64,000 nucleotides of DNA, taken from the NCBI GenBank assembly GCA_021775555.1, contig JAJFHP010000041.1, positions 1 through 64,000 on the forward strand. Direction: 5' to 3'. Position numbers and translations under genes: made by a program. Shown here piece after piece: positions 43,720 to 52,418 of the stretch. This DNA comes from Hyphomicrobiales bacterium (GTDB lineage Bacteria; Pseudomonadota; Alphaproteobacteria; Rhizobiales; Methyloligellaceae). How positions within the stretch are numbered: position 1 is the stretch's first letter; each line of letters opens with the position of its first letter. The notes below the pieces were generated by a model. It saw only the letters and a program-made list of their open reading frames with translations, was not told where the DNA came from and searched no databases.

Positions 43720-45486
43720 CTACTCCGCAACCTGTGGCGGCGGCGCAATCTCAGGCGGCGCGCCGGCCTCACCGTCAATCAGCGACTCGCCAGGTTTGAC
43801 GATGGAGAACTCAACCGGTTCTGACCCGGTTTTGAGCTCGTCTCCGTCGCTCAATTCAATCGTTGTGTATCGTGTCTTCTCAAGCTCACCCGTTTCGGCA
43901 AAATCAGAGCGGTAATGAGCGCCGCGGGAATCCTCCCGAGCCAATGCAGCGCGTGCGATGGACTTGGACACCAGGATCTGGCTCTCAAGATTGAGCCAGT
44001 CGTGCCAAGTGAGATTGAAGGCGCGCGTTGAATCCGCAAGGCCACTCGCTGCATGCTGCTCACCAAGAGCATCCAGCTCTGAGATGCATTCTTCAAGCAG
44101 GCTCTTATCCCGGATGATTCCCGCCTTGTCCCACATGAGATCAACAAGCTCTTCACGTATCGCGTTGAGATCACCGGGCTTGCTCGCAAAGGGTTTGAGG
44201 CAGCGCCCGACTTCATGCTCCAGCACCGATGCATCGGGCTCGCGCCAGTCCGCACCCCTGGCGATAGCATCTGCCATTGCTTCCCCGGCAACGCCGCCGA
44301 ACACAGTGGAATTTGCAACACCATTGCCGCCGAGCCGGTTGGCGCCATGCACACCTCCCGAATCTTCTCCAGCAACATAAAGACCTTCAAGGGTCGTGGT
44401 GCAATCGGGCTCGAATGCAATACCGCCCATCATGTAATGTGCCGTAGGGAGCACCTCGACATCACCGCCCGCAAGGTCAAACCCGCAATCCGCGCAGCGC
44501 TTCACCATGCCCTTGAACTGCTTGGCAACCTTTTCCGGGCCCAGATGCGCCATGCGGATATAGATACCCCCATTCGGCGTGCCGCGACCGGCGCGCACCT
44601 CTTCGATCATGGAGCGCGATACCACGTCGCGCGTCGCACGCTCGCCATGGGCGTGATAATTGAACATGAAGCGCTCACGCTCACCATTCAGCAGATAGCC
44701 GCCAGACCCGCGCAGACCTTCTTCGAGAATGGTGCCCGTCATGCGCGTGTCGTTCCCAGCCAGAATACCCGTGGGGTGAAACTGCACCATCTCCATATCG
44801 CGGAGCTTGAGACCGGCCCGCAGACCCATCGTCATGCCATCGCAGGATTTATCTCCCGATGGCGTGTGGTATCGATACATGGTCGGTCCGCCTCCAGCGC
44901 CCAGAAGAACCGTCTTCGCCTGTACAAAACGGAAGCTGCCCTCGCGCATATTGATGAGCAAAACGCCGGCAATTCCCGATCCATCTTTTGTGGGTATGAA
45001 AGCAACCGCGCGATGCTCTTCAAGACGCTTGATATCCTGTGCCCAGACCTGCTCCGAGAGGCGGTTGATAATCTCGATCCCAGTAAGGTCGCCCTTGTGT
45101 ACCGTGCGATCAAAACTCTGACCGGCAAAGGCCTTCTGGTGCAATGAACCATCAGAGTTCCGGTCGAAATAACAGCCATACTCGTTTTCGAGTTCATGGA
45201 TGCGCTTCACCGCACCGTTCACTAGTGCCCAGGCCAGTTCCTGATGGGGCAGCCATTTTCCACCGACAATGGTGTCCATGAAATGCCGCTCGATAGAGTC
45301 GTCCGAGTTCAACGCCACGTTAAACCCGCCCTGCACCATGCGGGTGCACCCTGACTTTCCGACGAGGCCTTTAACAGCAATCGTAATGTCGAGGTCCGGA
45401 TTGGCCTTCTTGGCATAGAGCGCGGCAAATAGCCCGGCACCACCGGAGCCGATAATAAGGATGTCCGTGCGCATGGTCTCAAGCAT
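43720..45486 (-). CDS. Succinate dehydrogenase/fumarate reductase-like flavoprotein lacking the FAD-linking His
   Basis: The 588-residue flavoprotein has IIGSGGAGLFAAL (FAD), QFHPTGI, EEGLRGSGGY (substrate Arg), TAHYMMGGI (substrate His) and VHGANRLGGNGV. The active site is therefore close to SdhA/FrdA. In canonical SDH the covalent-FAD His sits in SHTxxAQGG; here the equivalent segment reads SGCTRMVQGG, with Cys47 in place of the His, so FAD should be non-covalent. A missing flavin link usually impairs succinate oxidation, hence a changed substrate or direction is likely. It is followed by the fumarase alpha gene (10 bp). Confidence 0.88.
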   Translation of the reverse strand: MLETMRTDILIIGSGGAGLFAALYAKKANPDLDITIAVKGLVGKSGCTRMVQGGFNVALNSDDSIERHFMDTIVGGKWLPHQELAWALVNGAVKRIHELENEYGCYFDRNSDGSLHQKAFAGQSFDRTVHKGDLTGIEIINRLSEQVWAQDIKRLEEHRAVAFIPTKDGSGIAGVLLINMREGSFRFVQAKTVLLGAGGGPTMYRYHTPSGDKSCDGMTMGLRAGLKLRDMEMVQFHPTGILAGNDTRMTGTILEEGLRGSGGYLLNGERERFMFNYHAHGERATRDVVSRSMIEEVRAGRGTPNGGIYIRMAHLGPEKVAKQFKGMVKRCADCGFDLAGGDVEVLPTAHYMMGGIAFEPDCTTTLEGLYVAGEDSGGVHGANRLGGNGVANSTVFGGVAGEAMADAIARGADWREPDASVLEHEVGRCLKPFASKPGDLNAIREELVDLMWDKAGIIRDKSLLEECISELDALGEQHAASGLADSTRAFNLTWHDWLNLESQILVSKSIARAALAREDSRGAHYRSDFAETGELEKTRYTTIELSDGDELKTGSEPVEFSIVKPGESLIDGEAGAPPEIAPPPQVAE

Positions 45487-45840
45487 CTAGAACGCCCTCA
45501 TCAAAAAAAGAATGCCAATGCCCGCACCGAAGGCAAAGCAGCAGGCAATCCACGCACTTTGCGCCCGCGTCAGCCCCAGGAACTCGATCGCGAGCACTCT
45601 CAAGCCCCCGGCGAAATGAACGGCCAGAGCCGCTACAAGCAAGCTTTCGGATATCTTCACCAGCGGCTGGTTGGACCAGGATATGGCGCCCGCGAATGCC
45701 GTTTCATCCAGGGCCAGGCCGAGGGTGAGAAAATGAAGGGGGAGGAAAATGGCCAGCGCCAAGCCAGACAGGCGATGAACGAGCGCCGCAACAAAACCCG
45801 GATGCGCACGGGACGCGCGTGTGATGCCGCTGATGCTCAT
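45487..45840 (-). CDS. SdhC-like cytochrome b membrane anchor subunit
   Basis: This 117-residue protein has three hydrophobic helices. HRLSGLALAIFLPLHF resembles the quinone-site HRxSG motif, and HFAGGLRVL matches the heme-ligand HxxxGxR motif of SdhC. ATG 45840 overlaps the preceding stop as ATGA (45846 is an alternative ATG). It anchors the flavoprotein and FeS subunits and passes electrons to quinone. Confidence 0.8.
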   Translation of the reverse strand: MSISGITRASRAHPGFVAALVHRLSGLALAIFLPLHFLTLGLALDETAFAGAISWSNQPLVKISESLLVAALAVHFAGGLRVLAIEFLGLTRAQSAWIACCFAFGAGIGILFLMRAF

Positions 45841-46166
45841 GCCCATACCACCGCGTAAATGGCGCGTGCGCCAAGCAGCCATAAAATGGCAATCAGCGTA
45901 TGGCCGATATTCGCTGAAGCCTGTCGGCCGAGCGGGGTCCACTCGTGCAGGATCGTCTGCATCCCAATCCCGGCATGAATGGACGCGGCCAAAACAAACA
46001 CACCATAAAAACCTGCCCACAGCATGGAGCCGCGCGTACGAGACAAAATCTCTTCCGCGGAAAGCCCGCCCTGAACTGCCATGATGATAACGGCAAGATG
46101 GGTGATGATCAGCGGCACCATGAGCATCGCCGTACCACGTTGCAGAAAGTAGGAGAGCGGTGTCAT
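45837..46166 (-). CDS. SdhD-like membrane anchor subunit
   Basis: This 109-residue protein has three membrane helices; the motif SIHAGIGMQTILHEW resembles the HxxxG motif of the small SDH/FRD anchor and may supply the second heme ligand. The start overlaps the FeS-subunit stop as ATGA, and GGGAG lies 8 bp upstream. With the SdhC-like gene it makes a two-anchor (type C-like) membrane part. Confidence 0.78.
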   Translation of the reverse strand: MTPLSYFLQRGTAMLMVPLIITHLAVIIMAVQGGLSAEEILSRTRGSMLWAGFYGVFVLAASIHAGIGMQTILHEWTPLGRQASANIGHTLIAILWLLGARAIYAVVWA

Positions 46167-46891
46167 TTCAGCGCTCCCTTGAGTTTTGCCTTTAGGCTCG
46201 CGCGCTTCAGACCGGCAATTGAAAAGGTCGGGTTGAGCGAAACCGGGCAATGTTCTGTGCAGGACTGATGAGAGTGGCAGGTGTGGCAGCCGGCGCCTTG
46301 TGAAACCGCCTTGAGAATACCGTTGCGATCACCATCGCGGACATCGTTATAAGCCGCCCAGGCCCGGTTCAGCGCAGCTGGCCCGAGATAATCATCATTC
46401 CAGGACACCACATCACAGGCCGAATAACACACCCCGCAATTGATGCATTCGATGGCAGCACTCGCGGCTGACCTCTCCCTGCTCTCAGGTTGCACAGGGG
46501 CCAGCTCATCCTTTGGCCCGTCGCCTGCAACAAATCTCCCGCGTGCATCGCGCCATTTCTCGAAGAAAGGTGTCATGTCGGTCACGAGATCGCGGATGAC
46601 TGGCAGATTCGTGAGCGGGGCAATGGTCAGTTTGCCACCCTTCACCACGCGCGACACATGGGTACGGCAGGTCCAGCGCGGGCGACCATTGACAGTCATG
46701 GTGCAGGACCCGCACACGCCAACGCGGCAGGCAAAGCGGTAGGCCAATGCTGGATCAAGATGGCGCTGGATATAGGTCACCACGTCCAGAACGGTCTGGT
46801 TTTCTCTCTCTGGAACCTCGAAGGACTGGTATTCCCCCTTTTCGTTCCCGCGCCAGATATCAACCTTGAGTGTGCGATCAGAGGAGGTCAT
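46163..46891 (-). CDS. SdhB/FrdB-like iron-sulfur subunit
   Basis: This 242-residue protein carries the ferredoxin-like [2Fe-2S] motif CRVGVCGSC plus a later Cys (RWTC), then CINCGVCYSAC and CHTCHSHQSCTEHCP for the [4Fe-4S]/[3Fe-4S] clusters. The last region, with extra Cys and His, differs from ordinary SdhB. GAGGAG precedes the ATG and the start overlaps the gntR stop by 4 bp. Gene order B-D-C-A differs from the usual sdhCDAB, supporting a paralogue rather than the TCA-cycle enzyme. Confidence 0.85.
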   Translation of the reverse strand: MTSSDRTLKVDIWRGNEKGEYQSFEVPERENQTVLDVVTYIQRHLDPALAYRFACRVGVCGSCTMTVNGRPRWTCRTHVSRVVKGGKLTIAPLTNLPVIRDLVTDMTPFFEKWRDARGRFVAGDGPKDELAPVQPESRERSAASAAIECINCGVCYSACDVVSWNDDYLGPAALNRAWAAYNDVRDGDRNGILKAVSQGAGCHTCHSHQSCTEHCPVSLNPTFSIAGLKRASLKAKLKGALK

Positions 46892-47664
46892 GAGCGGGCC
46901 GCCTCGTTTGTTGCGAGCGTGATATCGAGTTTCACCGCATCGCCGCGATAATTGACGATACCCACATAGATGGCGCGGCCATCTTTGTCCTGCACCACCC
47001 GGCGCAGGATGCCGATAGGCGACCCGATTGGAACTTCCAGCCCATCAGCCACCTGATTGTCGGCGGTGCCGATGGTGAGTGTCTGGCGAATATCGGAGAT
47101 CTCTACCCCGCGCATGCGTTCGATGACCGGGATAATCATTTCCTCATCGAATCGCTTCGGCGCGCGGGTATAAAGTTTTGCATCGAGATGCATATCGACC
47201 ACCGCATAGGCCCGTTCACCGCGCCCATGAACGCGCCGCATATGGCGGTACGCGGGTGCGGCGCTGCCATCAACAGGCTCAAGATGCGGTACGCTTTCCC
47301 CGGCATCCACTTCGATAATACGAGACCAGGTGCCTTCGAGCGAATGGATCAGTTCATCCCGGCTCGTCTCCAGCTTGAACCATTCAGGCCCCGCTGTATC
47401 GGAAACAAAAGTGCCACGCCCGCGCCTGCGCCAAATCATGCCCTCGGCTTCCAGCAGACTGAGCGCCTGGCGCAGCGTCACCCGGGCGACTTGAAATTCA
47501 CGCTCAAGCTCATCGAGTGTCGGCAGCTGGTCACCCGCAGCCCAATGGCCGGAGCGAATACGCTGACGGAATATGTTGGCCACCTGCGCATAGAGCGTTC
47601 CGTGCTTCTCAGAGAAAGCCGGGCGCGCCTTCTCAATGCGCTTTTCTTCTGTTTCGATTGACAT
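46888..47664 (-). CDS. GntR/HutC-family regulator, first gene of the sulfonate operon
   Basis: This 258-residue regulator has an N-terminal winged helix (LYAQVANIFRQRIRSGHWAAGDQLP, VARVTLRQALSLLEAEGMIWRRRGRGTFV) and a UTRA effector domain (about 85-250). It is co-transcribed with the ten catabolic genes downstream and divergent from the ThDP gene, a typical arrangement for local autoregulation. The ligand is probably a pathway carboxylate. A SuyR-like role is plausible. Confidence 0.88.
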   Translation of the reverse strand: MSIETEEKRIEKARPAFSEKHGTLYAQVANIFRQRIRSGHWAAGDQLPTLDELEREFQVARVTLRQALSLLEAEGMIWRRRGRGTFVSDTAGPEWFKLETSRDELIHSLEGTWSRIIEVDAGESVPHLEPVDGSAAPAYRHMRRVHGRGERAYAVVDMHLDAKLYTRAPKRFDEEMIIPVIERMRGVEISDIRQTLTIGTADNQVADGLEVPIGSPIGILRRVVQDKDGRAIYVGIVNYRGDAVKLDITLATNEAARS

Positions 47665-47713
47665 GGCTCTAAAGTGATCTAGGCACTGGACAGATCGTCA
47701 AAAATCCTCAAAA

Positions 47714-47729
47714 GTACTAAAAACAGTAT
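47714..47729. promoter_or_regulatory. Imperfect inverted repeat in gntR/ThDP divergent promoter
   Basis: GTACT-AAAAAC-AGTAT, with one mismatch between arms, lies in the AT-rich 99-bp gap between the two divergent transcripts. HutC-type GntR sites often have a GT/TA-rich dyad of this size, so it is the best operator candidate, though arms of 5 bp are weak evidence. Confidence 0.35.
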
Positions 47730-47763
47730 ATTAGCTCTTATGATCAAGCAAGGGGCATGTTCG

Positions 47764-49395
47764 GTGACTGAGAGAAAAATTAAAACAAGCGTTGCCACGC
47801 GTATGGCGGAGACCATGAAGTCATATGGCGTACGCTTCGTGTTTGGTATTCCCGGCAATGATGTGCTGGAACTGATCCGCGCCTGCGAAGCGCAGGACAT
47901 CCGCTTTATTTTGGCCAAGTCAGAACCTTCCGCCGGGTTCATGGCCGACGCTGTGGCGCAACTCACAGGGGATCCCGCCGCATGCATTTTTGCCCTTGGC
48001 CCTGGTGTTGTGAATGGCGCGACTGGTGTTGCGGGCGCATTGATGGAGCGCACGCCGGTCATCATCCTTGGCGGTGAGATGGCGGCGAACAGGCGCGGCC
48101 TCTACACCCACCAGGTGTTCGATCACGTGGCGCTGATGGCGCCCATCTCCAAAATGGCGGCCGAGTTGAACCCGGAGCGCGCTTCCCAGCAAATGGCCAA
48201 GGCGCTCGATGTGGCGATGTGCGAACCACGCGGACCCGTGTTCCTTAACTGCCCGGCCGACGCAACCCGCGCTGAAGCAGAAGAAACAAAAACCTATACA
48301 TCGACGCCGCAACAATTGGGTGTTGCCAGTGATGCCGCCTGTGCAGATGCCCGAAATGCCCTGACGAAGGCAAAAAAGCCTCTGGCCCTTATTGGTCTGG
48401 GAGCATTGCGCCCTGGTGTCCCGGAACCGGTGAAGCAGTTCCTGGAAAACTGGCAATTGCCCTTCCTGACAACTTTCAAGGCCAAGGGCGTGGTGTCCGA
48501 GCGCCATGCCCTGTCGCTCGGCGCGCTGGGCCTCAGCCCTATCGTCGATGAGTTGACGCTTGATCTGGTGGCGCAAGCCGACCATCTGACACTGATCGGA
48601 TTTGACCCCATTGAGCTGCGAGACGCCTGGATCAATGCCTGGGGACCCGATACGCCCTGCATCACCCTTGATTGGGCGACGCAGACAAACCGCATGTTCC
48701 CCCCGGGACAACAGATCATCGGTGATTTGCCGATCAATCTGCACGCCATCGCGCAAGACGCCTCACCCGCCACAACTTGGCCCGGCGAGACACTTGAAGC
48801 TTACCGGGCGGCAACAGCCACGATCGTTATGCCTCGAACACCGAAGTCAGGCGTCAGTCCCGCCGCCCTGTTCGCGGCCGTGAATGAGCATCTGGATGAT
48901 GATACGATTTGTACGGCAGATGTGGGGGCGCATCGCATTCTTGCCTGCCACGCATTGAAATGCACTATGCCCAACCAGTTGCTGCAATCCAACGGGCTCT
49001 GCTCCATGGGCTATGCCATTCCCGCCGCAGTGGCCGCATCCCTGGCAGAACCTGACAAGCGCCTGGTGGCGCTGCTGGGTGATGGCTCCGCACTCATGAG
49101 CCTGGGCGAGCTTGCCGTTGTCGCAGAGCATGATCTGCCCATCACAGTAGTTGTGCTGAATGATGACGCCCTGACACTGATCGAGCTGAAACAAACGAAA
49201 TTGCAGGTTGAGACAGGCTCGGTGAGGTTTAAAAGTCCGAACTTCATGGAAGTGGCAAAGGGCTTCGGCATCGAGGCCGTTCGCGCGACAACAAACGAGT
49301 CCTTTAAAAAGGCATATGAACAATCACGCACCGCAAAAGGACCGTTGCTAATTGAAGCGGTATGCGATCCAAGCGAATACTGGGACCAGATGTAG
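47764..49395 (+). CDS. ThDP-dependent enzyme (acetolactate synthase/decarboxylase type), sulfopyruvate decarboxylase candidate
   Basis: This 543-residue ThDP enzyme has a catalytic-type Glu in LAKSEPSAGFMADA and the ThDP/Mg motif GDGSALMSLGE...NDD. GTG 47764 is chosen because AAGGGG lies 8 bp upstream, whereas ATG 47740 has no Shine-Dalgarno. It is a single polypeptide, unlike two-subunit ComDE, and lacks the regulatory features of acetolactate synthase. In context it could decarboxylate sulfopyruvate (product of SlcC) to sulfoacetaldehyde for Xsc. It is followed by a GMC oxidoreductase 31 bp downstream. Confidence 0.72.
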   Translation: MTERKIKTSVATRMAETMKSYGVRFVFGIPGNDVLELIRACEAQDIRFILAKSEPSAGFMADAVAQLTGDPAACIFALGPGVVNGATGVAGALMERTPVIILGGEMAANRRGLYTHQVFDHVALMAPISKMAAELNPERASQQMAKALDVAMCEPRGPVFLNCPADATRAEAEETKTYTSTPQQLGVASDAACADARNALTKAKKPLALIGLGALRPGVPEPVKQFLENWQLPFLTTFKAKGVVSERHALSLGALGLSPIVDELTLDLVAQADHLTLIGFDPIELRDAWINAWGPDTPCITLDWATQTNRMFPPGQQIIGDLPINLHAIAQDASPATTWPGETLEAYRAATATIVMPRTPKSGVSPAALFAAVNEHLDDDTICTADVGAHRILACHALKCTMPNQLLQSNGLCSMGYAIPAAVAASLAEPDKRLVALLGDGSALMSLGELAVVAEHDLPITVVVLNDDALTLIELKQTKLQVETGSVRFKSPNFMEVAKGFGIEAVRATTNESFKKAYEQSRTAKGPLLIEAVCDPSEYWDQM

Positions 49396-49426
49396 GGTTC
49401 TGAACGTCAATAAGGGGGGGAACTCG

Positions 49427-51034
49427 GTGAGCGATGACGAGCAGATATATGACTATATCATTGCAGGCGCGGGTTCAGCCGGGTGCGTGCTAGCCAACCG
49501 CCTGAGTGCCAATGGCCGCTATACAGTACTTTTGCTGGAAGCAGGCACGAAGGACACCAACCCCTGGATACACATTCCGCTTGGCTACTTCAAAACCATG
49601 CACAACCCCAAGACGGACTGGTGCTACATGACCGAGCCTTGCGAGGGACTGGGCGGACGCTCGATCCAGTGGCCTCGCGGCAAGGTGCTGGGCGGTTCAA
49701 GTTCAATTAACGGGCTGATCTATATCCGTGGCCAGCCGGAGGACTATGACCACTGGCGACAACTGGGGAACGCCGGCTGGGCCTTCAAGGACGTGCTGCC
49801 TTACTTCAAAAAATCAGAAGGCAACGAGCGCGGCAGTGATGACATTCACGGTGGCGATGGCCCCTTGAAAGTCTCGGACTCTCGCGCCCAGCGCGAATTG
49901 TGCGACATGTTTATTGACGCGGCAGTGTGTGCCGGCATTCCCCGCACAAATGATCTGAACGGGATCGTTCAGGATGGGGTCGCCTATACGCAGCAGACCA
50001 CTCATAAGGGCTTGCGCTGCTCGACAGCGGTCGCCTATCTGCGACCGGCGCAATCGCGCGCCAATCTCAGCGTGGTCACTCGGGCCCATGTAGAAAAGGT
50101 CCTGTTCGAGGGCAAACGCGCCACTGGCATTCAGTATCGCACACCATCTGGCATGAAGCGGTCGCGGGCCGGCCGCGAAGTCATCCTGGCCCTTGGGGCC
50201 ATCGGATCGCCGCAGATCCTGATGACCTCCGGTGTTGGCCCGGCAGGACATCTGCGAGACCATGATATCGATATAGTGCACGACCTTGAGGGCGTGGGGG
50301 GAAATTTACAGGACCATCTGCAAGTTCGCATGGTCTACAGGATCAACCAGCCGCTTTCACTCAATGATGATGTCAGGAACCCGCTGCGCAAGGCGATGAT
50401 GGGCGTGAACTGGGCGCTGAGGCGGCGCGGACCGCTGACTTTCGCCGCCAGCCCGTTGAGTGCCTTTGTCAAATCTGACCCGAAGATGGCTACCACGGAC
50501 CTGCAATTTTTCATGCAGCCCCTCAGCGCGGATTCCCCTGGCGAGGGCCTCCATAAATTTTCCGCCTTCTCCACGTCCTTCTGCCAGTTGCGGCCTGAAA
50601 GTGCGGGTCATCTGGAATTGAAATCAGCCGACCCGCATGTTTACCCGGCCATTCACCCGAATTATCTGGCAAGCGAGACCGATCGGCAGGCGGTCATCGC
50701 CGGCATGAAAATCACACGCAAGATCATAGCCTGCGAGCCACTTGCCTCGATCATGGAGGAAGAACTCTATCCCGGTGAACATATCCAATCCGATGAAGAG
50801 TTGCTGGAATCCGGGCGCGAGACCAGCCAGACCATCTATCACCCGATTGGCACCTGCAAGATGGGATCGGACGCGAAAGCGGTTGTCGACCAGTGCTTGC
50901 GAGTCCATGGCCTTAAAGGATTGCGCGTTGTCGATGCCTCGATCATGCCCACCGTACCGTCAGGCAATACCAATGCGCCAACCATCATGATTGCGGAAAA
51001 AGCCAGCGATATCATCTTGGGAGATTTGGGGTGA
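49427..51034 (+). CDS. GMC-family flavin-dependent alcohol oxidoreductase
   Basis: This 535-residue GMC flavoprotein has [16 protein letters not shown] (FAD), [38 protein letters not shown] and a C-terminal [12 protein letters not shown] with the active-site His, then [18 protein letters not shown] 49427 is used because AAGGGGGGG precedes it by 6 bp; a longer reading would begin inside the ThDP gene. It is choline-dehydrogenase-like and could oxidise a sulfonated alcohol. Co-transcribed with the ThDP enzyme. Confidence 0.88.
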   Translation: MSDDEQIYDYIIAGAGSAGCVLANRLSANGRYTVLLLEAGTKDTNPWIHIPLGYFKTMHNPKTDWCYMTEPCEGLGGRSIQWPRGKVLGGSSSINGLIYIRGQPEDYDHWRQLGNAGWAFKDVLPYFKKSEGNERGSDDIHGGDGPLKVSDSRAQRELCDMFIDAAVCAGIPRTNDLNGIVQDGVAYTQQTTHKGLRCSTAVAYLRPAQSRANLSVVTRAHVEKVLFEGKRATGIQYRTPSGMKRSRAGREVILALGAIGSPQILMTSGVGPAGHLRDHDIDIVHDLEGVGGNLQDHLQVRMVYRINQPLSLNDDVRNPLRKAMMGVNWALRRRGPLTFAASPLSAFVKSDPKMATTDLQFFMQPLSADSPGEGLHKFSAFSTSFCQLRPESAGHLELKSADPHVYPAIHPNYLASETDRQAVIAGMKITRKIIACEPLASIMEEELYPGEHIQSDEELLESGRETSQTIYHPIGTCKMGSDAKAVVDQCLRVHGLKGLRVVDASIMPTVPSGNTNAPTIMIAEKASDIILGDLG

Positions 51035-51137
51035 GGGAGGAGACCCGACGGGGCCATCGCCTAGTCTCCCCCACTCATTGCGCCTGACGTTTGTTGTCAG
51101 ACAGCGATCAATGATTGGTTGACCGCGTTTCGCAATC

Positions 51138-51169
51138 TAAGGTTGTTGCAATATGAATATACAACCTTA
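51138..51169. repeat. Perfect 9-bp inverted repeat
   Basis: TAAGGTTGT (51138-51146) pairs exactly with ACAACCTTA (51161-51169) across a 14-nt AT-rich spacer. No T-run follows, so it is not a classical terminator. Confidence 0.6.
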
Positions 51170-51238
51170 ACAGCGGGTTAACGCACTGCGTCATTTTGCG
51201 AAAAACCTGATCCAGAGCGGTTACGATGAAACCGGACC

Positions 51239-51317
51239 CAGGCCACCAACTCCCCCTTGCCCAACCACCCCAAGAGTACCATTACGGGTGGATGGGCAAA
51301 GGGGAGCGGGTGGCCTG
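51239..51317. repeat. Long near-perfect hairpin (30-bp arms)
   Basis: The left arm starts CAGGCCACC and the right arm ends GGTGGCCTG. The 30-bp arms, with about four mismatches, enclose a 15-nt loop. The size and the pyrimidine/purine-biased arms suggest a mobile intergenic repeat or a transcript-stabilising/terminating structure downstream of the GMC gene. Confidence 0.65.
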
Positions 51318-51334
51318 AAATAGTTCGAAACGCC

Positions 51335-51751
51335 CTAGCGAATGATCTGATTATCTGAATCAATCCGCACCACCTTGCTTTTGGCGCCGTCGTTAAAGGT
51401 CAACTGCACCGTGATCGAGTTGGCGGTGCCGAGAGGCAGGGAAATATAGGGTTTGTCGGTTGTGATGTGATGCGGCTTTTTCAGATCGCAGAGCTGCAGC
51501 TTCCAGTTCTTGTCGAGTGCATCTGAATTGAGCGAGTAACTTACCGAAGCAATGCCGCACTTATACGCCTCAAGATGGGTGAAGTAGATGAGTTGACGAC
51601 CGTTATAATCGCGGAAATAGGCCCAACTGCCCCTGGTCATGTCGAGAACCTTGGGCTCCTGTCCCAACAGACCCTGGGCCGAAGCCGGACCGGCCTGCCA
51701 GCCCGTCAGCGCCACCAGAAACAAACCTGTAAATTGCATCACTGCCCGCAT
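51335..51751 (-). CDS. Secreted protein of unknown function
   Basis: This 138-residue protein has a signal peptide (cleavage near ASA-Q) and a mature beta-rich domain with two Cys (YKCGIAS, LQLCDL) that may form a disulfide. It contains WAYFRDYNGRQLIYFTH. It does not show the signatures of a family I can name. AGGAGA lies 9 bp before ATG. Transcribed away from the CAP-domain gene. Confidence 0.7.
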   Translation of the reverse strand: MRAVMQFTGLFLVALTGWQAGPASAQGLLGQEPKVLDMTRGSWAYFRDYNGRQLIYFTHLEAYKCGIASVSYSLNSDALDKNWKLQLCDLKKPHHITTDKPYISLPLGTANSITVQLTFNDGAKSKVVRIDSDNQIIR

Positions 51752-51881
51752 TGAATGGTCTCCTGCCCTTTTTTCGCCCCCCGATCACTGCAAAACTTAA
51801 CCTGAGTAGGCCGCTTGCGCCAATGAAAGGCTCTCTTAACGGCTAAGGGGGATGCTGGGACACAAGTGATTCAGTGTTGAA

Positions 51882-52418
51882 ATGAGCACACCAGTGAAAT
51901 TCATATTTGCATGTCCTGTTCTTGGCATTCTTGCGCTGACAGCTTGCGCCGAGGCACCTGCGAACAAAATCATGCCGGCGAAAAGACTGGCGATTTCGCA
52001 GGTTACGCTAAAGCCCGATGAGGCAAAACACGCGATTAACGCCTATCGTGCTGAGCGCGGTCTGAAGCCTCTCGTGATCGAGAAACTTTTGACGCGCGCC
52101 GCACGGCAACATTCGCAAGACCTCGCAAAGCGCGACCGCATATCCCATCGAGGTTCCGATGGCTCGGACCCCTGGGGACGGGTCAGAAGTACCGGCTACA
52201 AACCGCGTCTTGCTGCGGAGAATGTCGGCGCGGGTCAGATGTCATTTTCCGAAGTGCTGCAGGGCTGGAAAGACAGTCCCGGTCACAACAGGAATCTGCT
52301 GCTCTCTGATGCCACCCAAATGGGCATTGCACTGGTGACCAACCCTGCCACCCGCTACCGGACTTTCTGGACGCTCGTCCTGGGCAAACCCGCTAAACCG
52401 GAGCTCGCCGCCAGATAA
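51882..52418 (+). CDS. CAP-domain lipoprotein
   Basis: This 178-residue protein has a lipobox LTACAE, so it is lipid-anchored, and a CAP/SCP domain with HAINAYRAERGLKPL, ARQHSQDLAKRDRISHRG, ENVGAG and GHNRNLL. Bacterial CAP proteins are poorly characterised; some bind lipids or peptidoglycan. It overlaps the convergent flippase gene by 26 bp at the 3' ends. Confidence 0.85.
   Translation: MSTPVKFIFACPVLGILALTACAEAPANKIMPAKRLAISQVTLKPDEAKHAINAYRAERGLKPLVIEKLLTRAARQHSQDLAKRDRISHRGSDGSDPWGRVRSTGYKPRLAAENVGAGQMSFSEVLQGWKDSPGHNRNLLLSDATQMGIALVTNPATRYRTFWTLVLGKPAKPELAAR

Larger units (their letters stand above)
51035..51334. other. 300-bp intergenic region with two hairpins
   Basis: I see no gene here. 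A 9-bp perfect inverted repeat (51138-51146 with 51161-51169) and a much longer hairpin (51239-51317) fill most of it. The stretch between them (CTGATCCAGAGCGG) resembles intergenic mosaic repeats of rhizobial genomes. Confidence 0.6.

Noticed and set aside
43720-46891. Canonical succinate dehydrogenase of the TCA cycle
   Set aside because: Gene order B-D-C-A, the missing FAD-linking His and an operon with suyAB and slcC argue against the housekeeping enzyme; the sequence alone cannot exclude it.
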